The translations under genes were made by a program, and so were the position numbers. Below the pieces are notes generated by a model, which saw only the letters and a program-made list of their open reading frames with translations, ran no database searches and was not told the DNA's origin. DNA of 52,027 bases from Planctomycetota bacterium. GTDB taxonomy: Bacteria > Planctomycetota > Planctomycetia > Pirellulales > PLA5. Each line of letters starts with the position of its first letter. The stretch's first letter is position 1. The stretch is taken from positions 1-52,027 of the forward strand of contig JAJDEG010000123.1 in NCBI GenBank assembly GCA_029259895.1, written 5' to 3'. Of the stretch, positions 33,880 through 38,280 are shown one piece after another.

Positions 33880-34281
33880 GTGGTTGAAGAGCGAAAAGTT
33901 GACGTTTTTTGGACGGTCCGCAAGGGTCAGCGTCATTCAATTTCGTTGACGGAAAACGAAGCCTGGAAGTATCTTGAATTGCGTGCTTATTTCGGCGAGG
34001 AACCGAACGGATGGTCAGTCGATAAAACACGTGAAGTGGTCCCCGTTGTTTACGGAGAGATCGTTGAAGGCGAGGGAACAATGGTGGAGTTGGATGATGA
34101 CGGCAATGAAACGGTTTGTCGGGCGTACATTGCGTTAAGCGTATTCTGGAACTGCCCACACTGCGGCGAACGGCACAATGTCAGCCTCTACGATAACCCT
34201 ATCGAACAAACGGCCGAGGCATCGAATCCGTCGATCTGGGTTTGTGAACGGGGCGAAGGGCATTCGATTGTTCATTGGTAG
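33880..34281 (+). CDS. Hypothetical protein with zinc-knuckle-like CPHCG
   Basis: This 133-residue acidic protein is the only convincing plus-strand gene inside the array apart from the four-helix-bundle gene. It starts at GTG 33880, where GGAG lies 9 bp upstream; the ORF-track GTG at 33838 would overlap the divergent HNH start. FWNCPHCGERHNVSL near the C-terminus is half a zinc ribbon, with a later Cys in VCERG. It is clearly lower in GC than its neighbours, with codons such as TTT, GTT and GAA, which suggests a foreign origin. The function is unknown. Confidence 0.55.
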   Translation: MVEERKVDVFWTVRKGQRHSISLTENEAWKYLELRAYFGEEPNGWSVDKTREVVPVVYGEIVEGEGTMVELDDDGNETVCRAYIALSVFWNCPHCGERHNVSLYDNPIEQTAEASNPSIWVCERGEGHSIVHW

Positions 34282-34331
34282 CCGTTGGATTGCGACGCGC
34301 GCATCCGACGGCGTTCCAATCTGAACATTGA

Positions 34332-34407
34332 GGGTATCTGACCGGACTCGAACCGGTACCTCTTGGTTCACAGCCAAGTGTGCAGAAACCGCTACACCAC
34401 AGACACC
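34332..34407 (-). tRNA. tRNA-His(GTG)
   Basis: Acceptor GGTGTCT/AGATACC with C73 as expected for His, anticodon stem CTTGG/CCAAG, loop CTGTGAA. The base before position 1 is T, not the usual G-1. A three-base linker precedes the D-stem. Confidence 0.88.
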
Positions 34408-34499
34408 ACATCAGGCTATAGGCTGTAGGCTGTAGGTCAGAGAAGGCGTGCGTCTGCAACCTAAAATCCTACGGCCTACAGCCTCCGGCCTATTCTCAG
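34408..34499. repeat. Short repeats between tRNA-His and tRNA-Ser
   Basis: GGCTATAGGCTGTAGGCTGTAGG is followed by an inverted CCTACGGCCTACAGCCTCCGGCC. Confidence 0.55.
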
Positions 34500-34586
34500 C
34501 GGAAAGCAAGGGAGTCGAACCCTCATCTCGACGAGCGAGAACCGCGTTAGCACCGCGGCCCGGCCAACCGTATCCGGCTACCTTCC
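34500..34586 (-). tRNA. tRNA-Ser(GCT)
   Basis: Class II tRNA with a long variable arm (TTCTCGCTCGTCGAGATG), anticodon stem CCGCG/CGCGG, loop GTGCTAA. Acceptor GGAAGGT/GCTTTCC with G73. Position 8 is A. Confidence 0.9.
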
Positions 34587-34626
34587 GAGTTCGGCCGTAG
34601 GGGTTTAGGCTTTAGGTATTTAGGGA

Positions 34627-34989
34627 ATGAGTATGCGAGACCATACGAAACTTCGGGCGTTCGAATTGGCGGATCGGCTCGCAATCGCGGTCTACAGGTC
34701 CACGGCGACGTTTCCTCGTGAGGAGCAGTTCGGCCTCACTTCGCAAATGCGCCGCGCGGCGGTTTCTGTCCCTTCCAACATCGTTGAAGGATGTGCGAGA
34801 GACTCCAGATCGGACTATGTCCGGTTTCTGGGTATCGCGTTCGGTTCCCTTCGAGAGTTGGATTACCAAGCGTCGCTCGCTCATCGCCTCGGCTATCTTG
34901 CCGGTTACGAATCGCTCGCGGCGCTCATGACCGAAACGTCCAAAGTTCTCGCTGCGTTGATCCGCTCTCTTCGTTCTCCCAAAACCTAA
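34627..34989 (+). CDS. Four-helix bundle protein (23S rRNA IVP family)
   Basis: This 120-residue all-helical protein has the family pattern: an early LRAFELADRLAIAVY, FPREEQFGLTSQMRRAAVSVPSNIVEGCAR, the E-L-x-Y-Q helix LRELDYQASLAHRLGYL and a final LAALIRSLRS. The family is found within 23S rRNA intervening sequences and as stand-alone genes; its role is unclear. Start ATG 34627, with a second ATG two codons later. It lies in the array on the opposite strand to the tRNA genes. Confidence 0.88.
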   Translation: MSMRDHTKLRAFELADRLAIAVYRSTATFPREEQFGLTSQMRRAAVSVPSNIVEGCARDSRSDYVRFLGIAFGSLRELDYQASLAHRLGYLAGYESLAALMTETSKVLAALIRSLRSPKT

Positions 34990-35025
34990 CTGCCTAAACT
35001 CCTACAGCCTAAACTCCTACCGCAG

Positions 35026-35096
35026 TGGACCGCCGGGGAGTCGAACCCCGATCCCCTGGTTGCAAGCCAGGTATCTTTCCGTTGGACGAGCAGCCC
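35026..35096 (-). tRNA. tRNA-Ala(TGC)
   Basis: The acceptor GGGCTGC/GCGGTCC includes the Ala identity pair G3-U70 and A73. Anticodon stem CCTGG/CCAGG, loop CTTGCAA. U8 is kept; the D-stem is short. Confidence 0.92.
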
Positions 35097-35112
35097 GATT
35101 CTTCTGCTTCAA

Positions 35113-35183
35113 GGGTTCGTCCGGGAACTGAACCCGGCCTTCCGCCTTACCACGGCGGCGTGCAGCCGAAACACCTACAGACC
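35113..35183 (-). tRNA. tRNA-Thr(GGT)
   Basis: Acceptor GGTCTGT/ACGAACC has one C-A mismatch. Anticodon stem CCGCC/GGCGG, loop GTGGTAA. The T-loop is TTCAGTT and position 8 is A. Confidence 0.87.
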
Positions 35184-35193
35184 GTTCTTCGAG

Positions 35194-35266
35194 TGATCCC
35201 GGATGGAGTCGAACCATCGCTCTCCTGCTTGTCACGCAGGCGTCTTCGCCGTTGGACCACGGGATC
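35194..35266 (-). tRNA. tRNA-Val(GAC)
   Basis: Perfect acceptor GATCCCG/CGGGATC, anticodon stem CCTGC/GCAGG, loop GTGACAA, A73. It resembles the Val(TAC) gene at 36233 in its D-arm. Confidence 0.9.
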
Positions 35267-35275
35267 AGATACAAG

Positions 35276-35351
35276 TGACCGGAGTGGGCGTCGAACCCAC
35301 AAAATCACGAGGCTCTCGACCTCGTCGCTTTACCAGTTTGCGTACCCGGTC
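35276..35351 (-). tRNA. tRNA with Leu anticodon (GAG), class I variable loop
   Basis: Acceptor GACCGGG/TCCGGTC, D-arm with GG and A14, anticodon stem CGAGG/CCTCG, loop TCGAGAG with C33. The variable region is only about seven bases, unlike the long arm of normal tRNA-Leu. Confidence 0.82.
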
Positions 35352-35443
35352 GGAACACGCCGGAGGCTGTAGACGGGAGGCCGGAGGAAAACTCGCAATT
35401 GCGTTCCTCAAGTCTCCGGCCTCAAGCCTCGCGTCTCTTCAAG
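35352..35443. repeat. CTCAAGCCTC-type short repeats
   Basis: GGAGGCTGTAGACGGGAGGCCGGAGG and TCTCCGGCCTCAAGCCTCGCGTCTC form loose inverted repeats between tRNA genes. Confidence 0.5.
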
Positions 35444-35512
35444 TGGCAGGCTCGGGTGTCGCACCCGACGGTCCGGGCTTATGAGGCCCAGTTGAGCACT
35501 GGCTCGCCTGCG
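35444..35512 (-). tRNA. tRNA-Met(CAT), truncated D-arm
   Basis: 69 nt only. Loop CTCATAA on a GGGC/GCCC stem; acceptor CGCAGGC/GCCTGCC with a C1-C72 mismatch, reminiscent of the initiator C1-A72. The D-region GAGCCAGTGCTC leaves a four-base loop. The T-loop is TGCGACA. Doubtful function. Confidence 0.65.
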
Positions 35513-35620
35513 TCGTGGGAGGCTTGAGGGATGAGGCTTGAGGCGAGAGGAATGCAGTACAGCGTCTTCCTCAAGTCTCAAGTCTCAAGTCTCAAGCCTC
35601 ACGCCTCACGCCTCACGCCT
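35513..35620. repeat. TTGAGGCTTGAGG / CTCAAGTCTCAAG repeats
   Basis: GAGGCTTGAGGGATGAGGCTTGAGG is followed by CTCAAGTCTCAAGTCTCAAGTCTCAAGCCTCACGCCTCACGCC, a tandem repeat of 7-8 bp units, as loose inverted halves. Confidence 0.7.
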
Positions 35621-35707
35621 TTTGCAGTGGGTCGTGAAGGAATTGAACCTCTCGTCGTCCACCTCACTTGTTTGCTGACAACGGCTTTACAGGCCGCCGT
35701 GAGGAAC
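35621..35707 (-). tRNA. tRNA-Tyr(GTA), no recognisable D-arm
   Basis: Perfect acceptor GGGTCGT/ACGACCC, anticodon loop CTGTAAA on GCGGC/GCCGT, T-loop TTCAATT. Only ten bases separate acceptor and anticodon stems. CCTCAC there is complementary to GTGAGG in the 28-nt variable region. Confidence 0.7.
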
Positions 35708-35809
35708 ACGACCCGGAGGAGCTTTGAGTCCTGAGGTTTGAGGCGTGAGGGTTATAGAACCAACGGGCGATGCCTTCGGAACCTCAAGCCTCGTCCCTCA
35801 AGCCTCCAG
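35708..35809. repeat. Short repeats between tRNA-Tyr and Leu(CAA)
   Basis: GAGTCCTGAGGTTTGAGGCGTGAGG and CCTCAAGCCTCGTCCCTCAAGCCTCC again form loose inverted halves. Confidence 0.55.
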
Positions 35810-35883
35810 TGGCACAGGCGGGAGTCGAACCCGCAGTCACCAAGGTTTGAGCTTGGCCGCTTTGCCGGTTTGCGTACCGTGCC
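35810..35883 (-). tRNA. tRNA with Leu anticodon (CAA), class I variable loop
   Basis: Acceptor GGCACGG/CTGTGCC, D-arm nearly the same as in the Leu(GAG) gene, anticodon stem CCAAG/CTTGG, loop CTCAAAC. The variable loop is TGACT, five bases. Confidence 0.87.
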
Positions 35884-35981
35884 GTGGGAAGGCGCGAGGC
35901 TTGAGGCATGGGGCGTGAGGATCGTGCTGATTTCCATTTCCTCCTCAAGCCTCATCCCTCGAGCCTCAAGCCTACTCCCAG
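35884..35981. repeat. CTCAAGCCTC-type short repeats
   Basis: GGCGCGAGGCTTGAGGCATGGGG and CTCCTCAAGCCTCATCCCTCGAGCCTCAAGCC. Confidence 0.55.
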
Positions 35982-36056
35982 CGTCCCCGACGGGATTTGA
36001 ACCCGTGACCTCCACCGTGACAGGGTGGCGAGCACTCCAGGCTGCTCCACGAGGAC
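35982..36056 (-). tRNA. tRNA-Asp(GTC)
   Basis: Acceptor GTCCTCG/CGGGGAC, G73, D-arm GAGC/GCTC, anticodon stem CCACC/GGTGG, loop CTGTCAC. A canonical-looking member of the array. Confidence 0.93.
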
Positions 36057-36071
36057 GATTCAATTTTGCAG

Positions 36072-36145
36072 TGGCTCAGGTGGGACTCGAACCCACAGCA
36101 TCTCTCGTTCTAAGCGAGAGTGGTCTGCCGATTGCCTACCGAGCC
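36072..36145 (-). tRNA. tRNA with Leu anticodon (TAG), class I variable loop
   Basis: Acceptor GGCTCGG/CTGAGCC, anticodon stem TCTCG/CGAGA extended by C-G, loop CTTAGAA, A73. The variable loop is five bases (about ATGCT). Confidence 0.87.
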
Positions 36146-36155
36146 GAAAGGTCAG

Positions 36156-36229
36156 TGCCCAGGGCCGGAGTCGAACCGGCAACCGCGTGGGTTTAAGCCG
36201 CGCCGCTCTACCGATTGGCGTACCTGGGC
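36156..36229 (-). tRNA. tRNA with Leu anticodon (TAA), class I variable loop
   Basis: Perfect acceptor GCCCAGG/CCTGGGC, anticodon stem CGCGG/CCACG with one C-A mismatch, loop CTTAAAC. A five-base variable loop. Only 3 nt separate it from the next tRNA. Confidence 0.85.
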
Positions 36230-36232
36230 GAG

Positions 36233-36304
36233 TGGTCCCGGATGGACTCGAACCATCGTTTCCTGGGTGTAGGCCAGGAGTCGTTGCCGCTGGACCACGG
36301 GACT
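36233..36304 (-). tRNA. tRNA-Val(TAC)
   Basis: Anticodon stem CCTGG/CCAGG, loop CCTACAC with C33. Acceptor AGTCCCG/CGGGACC has an A1-C72 mismatch. The D-arm GTCC..GAC is like that of Val(GAC). Confidence 0.82.
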
Positions 36305-36325
36305 GTTTGCATGATCGAGTCGAAG

Positions 36326-36400
36326 TTCCGGGGGTTGGAATCGAACCAACGGCTTTCTGATTCAGAGTCAGGCGTCACTACCAGCAGCAACTGCCCCGGA
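36326..36400 (-). tRNA. tRNA-Gln(CTG)
   Basis: Perfect acceptor TCCGGGG/CCCCGGA, anticodon loop CTCTGAA on a CTGA/TCAG stem with the outer pair mismatched. Position 8 is C. Confidence 0.87.
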
Positions 36401-36436
36401 ATGCTGTTCGTGCTGACATGACTCGTCGCACGAAGG

Positions 36437-36507
36437 CTCGGGGAGATGGATTCGAACCACCACTGCCTGGTTCAAAGCCAGGCGGCCTGCCGTTAGCCGA
36501 TCCCCGA
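36437..36507 (-). tRNA. tRNA-Gln(TTG)
   Basis: Perfect acceptor TCGGGGA/TCCCCGA, anticodon stem CCTGG/CCAGG, loop CTTTGAA, G73 as usual for Gln, U8 kept. Confidence 0.92.
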
Positions 36508-36517
36508 ATATCGTGAA

Positions 36518-36589
36518 AGTGCCCTGCGAGAGTCGAACTCGCCTGTCCAGCTTGGAAGGCTGGCGCCTCTGCCGCTCGGCCAAGGGCAC
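36518..36589 (-). tRNA. tRNA-Gly(TCC)
   Basis: Perfect acceptor GTGCCCT/AGGGCAC, anticodon stem CCAGC/GCTGG, loop CTTCCAA, T73 as usual for Gly. Confidence 0.92.
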
Positions 36590-36609
36590 GTCACTACGAA
36601 AGCTAGAGG

Positions 36610-36693
36610 CGGAAGGAGAGGGAGTCGAACCCTCAAGGCTCATCGCTCGACTGTTTTCGAAACAGTTGCCGTCGCCCATCGGCTTGCCCTTCC
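36610..36693 (-). tRNA. tRNA-Ser(CGA)
   Basis: Class II with a long variable arm (CGAGCGATGAGCCTT region), anticodon stem ACTGT/ACAGT, loop TTCGAAA, G73. Position 8 is C. Confidence 0.9.
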
Positions 36694-36708
36694 GTATTCA
36701 TCAAAAGC

Positions 36709-36781
36709 TGCGGCGGCAGGAATCGAACCTGCGACTGGGCGCTTAACAGGCGCCTGCCGGTACCAGCACCGGCCCCACCGC
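36709..36781 (-). tRNA. tRNA-Asn(GTT)
   Basis: Acceptor GCGGTGG/CCGCCGC, D-stem CCGG/CCGG, anticodon stem GGCGC/GCGCC, loop CTGTTAA. Position 8 is G. Confidence 0.9.
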
Positions 36782-36788
36782 AATCGAG

Positions 36789-36863
36789 TCGGCGTAGTTG
36801 GATTCGAACCAACGATCTCCTGCTCCCGAAGCAGGCGGATTTGCCAGGCTATCCCATACGCCG
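36789..36863 (-). tRNA. tRNA-Pro(CGG)
   Basis: Perfect acceptor CGGCGTA/TACGCCG with the C1-G72 pair typical of bacterial Pro, D-arm GGAT/ATCC, anticodon stem CCTGC/GCAGG, loop TTCGGGA. Confidence 0.92.
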
Positions 36864-36871
36864 GTCGTCAA

Positions 36872-36942
36872 AGCGCCCAGCGGGAGTCGAACCCGCGCTT
36901 CCGCCTCGGCAAGGCAGCAGGCTGCCGCTACATCATGGGCGC
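36872..36942 (-). tRNA. tRNA-Gly(GCC)
   Basis: Perfect acceptor GCGCCCA/TGGGCGC, T73, anticodon stem CTGCC/GGCGG, loop TTGCCGA. The D-stem is weak. Confidence 0.88.
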
Positions 36943-36973
36943 GCTTGGAGAAGTAAATTGTCAAAGAACTGAA

Positions 36974-37045
36974 AGCACTGGGCCGGACTCGAACCGGCGT
37001 TACCGCGTTACGAACGCGGAGTCCTTGCCTCTGGACGACCAGTGC
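36974..37045 (-). tRNA. tRNA-Thr(CGT)
   Basis: Perfect acceptor GCACTGG/CCAGTGC, D-arm GTCC/GGAC, anticodon stem CCGCG/CGCGG, loop TTCGTAA. Confidence 0.92.
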
Positions 37046-37076
37046 TTGCCAACGTCTTGTCGGTGTGACTTATCAG

Positions 37077-37149
37077 TGGGACCAGAAGGACTCGAACCTT
37101 CACCGACCTGGTTAAGAGCCAGGCATGCTGCCGCTAACACTTTGATCCC
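37077..37149 (-). tRNA. tRNA-Lys(CTT)
   Basis: Acceptor GGGATCA/TGGTCCC, anticodon stem CCTGG/CCAGG, loop CTCTTAA, A73. Position 8 is A. Confidence 0.9.
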
Positions 37150-37186
37150 GTTCAATCTCTGCTTGTCGTTTCCGCCTCTCGCGCGA

Positions 37187-37259
37187 TCGGCGCGGAAGGA
37201 GTCGAACCTTCGACCTGTGTCTTATAAGGACACGGCTCTCACCGCTGAGCTACGCGCCG
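37187..37259 (-). tRNA. tRNA-Ile(TAT)
   Basis: Perfect acceptor CGGCGCG/CGCGCCG, D-arm GCTC/GAGC, anticodon stem GTGTC/GACAC, loop CTTATAA. The TAT anticodon is rare in bacteria, which mostly read AUA with a lysidine-modified CAT tRNA. Confidence 0.9.
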
Positions 37260-37287
37260 GCACTGAAGCCAGACCAATCTGGCCGAA

Positions 37288-37359
37288 TGGGGCCGAAGGG
37301 AGTCGAACCCTTACCATTCCGCTTAAAAGGCGGAAGCGCTACCGTTACGCCACGACCCC
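37288..37359 (-). tRNA. tRNA-Lys(TTT)
   Basis: Acceptor GGGGTCG/CGGCCCC, D-arm GCGT/GCGC, anticodon stem TCCGC/GCGGA, loop CTTTTAA, U8 kept. Confidence 0.92.
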
Positions 37360-37438
37360 GAAAATGGATCGGACGTATGCGTTTGAGCCGCGTCGTTTGT
37401 CGCATTGTTGTTCTCCTTGCGTTCTTTGCTCGCGCGAA

Positions 37439-37509
37439 TAGTCCGGGGTGGAGTTGAACCACCGCCGACGACGTATCAGATCGCCATGCTTCCGTTACAC
37501 CACCGGACA
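37439..37509 (-). tRNA. tRNA-Ile(GAT)
   Basis: Loop CTGATAC on a GCGAT/GTCGT stem with two wobble ends. The acceptor has six good pairs GTCCGG/CCGGAC and a T1-T72 mismatch. The T-loop is TTCAACT. Confidence 0.85.
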
Positions 37510-37586
37510 GCAATCAGGCCGAAGGCCCAAGGCGGTGGGTCGACAATGCGTTTACTCGTGCGGCCTACCGCCTCCAGCCTGCTCAG

Positions 37587-37660
37587 CGGCTCGTATGGGA
37601 GTCGAACCCATCTCCCGGCCTTGAAAGGGCCGTATCCTCAAACCGATAGACGAACGAGCC
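37587..37660 (-). tRNA. tRNA-Glu(TTC)
   Basis: Perfect acceptor GGCTCGT/ACGAGCC, G73, anticodon stem CGGCC/GGCCG, loop CTTTCAA. Confidence 0.93.
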
Positions 37661-37687
37661 GAAATCTGCGCGCACACTGAGCGCAAG

Positions 37688-37759
37688 TGGGTCGGGAGGC
37701 GCTCGAATCCTCGTCTCCTGGTCTTCAACCAAGCGCTAAACCATCTCAGCTACCGACCC
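37688..37759 (-). tRNA. tRNA-Phe(GAA)
   Basis: Perfect acceptor GGGTCGG/CCGACCC, anticodon stem CTTGG/CCAGG, loop TTGAAGA. The innermost T-stem pair is A-G. First gene of the array in its direction of transcription. Confidence 0.88.
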
Positions 37760-38280
37760 ATCGTTTTGTTCCGGCATGGCTTCGCGCTCGCCAAGACCAA
37801 CAAAAAAAGGCCCGGCGTTGTAACGCCAGGCCTTGAATTGCCTTTCGAGCCGAATTGCCGGCCGAGCGTCACAAGCGCAATGGATGCGCGGGGCTATTCC
37901 CTACGAGGCCATTCCGATAATCGGAACAGGCGGCTCGCAGCGCGGAATAACCCGCAACTATGCGTTCTTGGTTCGATCTCGGCCGTAAAAACAACATTGA
38001 ACGAATCGCTCCATTCACAAAAGGTTCGTGAAACTAGCGGTCGCGATGCCACCGCGGCGTTTGTTAACCCTTTAGACGCCACCAAGAGACGCAAGGTTCA
38101 CAGGGTTGATCCAAGTTTGCGCCAAATATTCCCGGCGAAGAAGCGTCGTGGCAAGCAACGACACAACGCACGGACCGTTTCGGATCGCGACAGCGCTCAC
38201 TTGCGGCCCGGCACGATGCGCCATTACGATGGCTCGCGAAACGACTTTTGGCCGTGGCGTTCTTTATCTCAAGTGTTTGG
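37760..38280. other. Intergenic region upstream of tRNA array
   Basis: 521 bp without a convincing gene. It holds the minus-strand terminator at 37802-37832. The array promoter must lie here or in the first 42 bp before tRNA-Phe, but I could not assign it. Confidence 0.4.
37802..37832 (-). terminator. Rho-independent terminator upstream of tRNA array
   Basis: On the minus strand, GGCC-T-GGCGTT / AACGCC-G-GGCC forms a stem of ten pairs with one mismatch, followed by TTTTTTT. There is no minus-strand gene just upstream of it, so it may shield the array from read-through or end a small RNA. Confidence 0.75.

Noticed and set aside
33851-34159. N-terminal extension of the HNH ORF
   Set aside because: The family start MTRTLQRPALILNRNW lies at 33850 and the upstream residues are antisense to the gene at 33880.
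35352-35981. CRISPR array suggested by repeated units between tRNA genes
   Set aside because: Units are degenerate, unequal in length, without regular unique spacers, and no cas gene is seen.
35738-36360. Plus-strand ORFs across the tRNA array (for example 35738-36196)
   Set aside because: They run through antisense tRNA genes; the repeated GVEPATAW/GFEPV wording is the antisense of T-arm GGTTCGA sequences, not a protein repeat.
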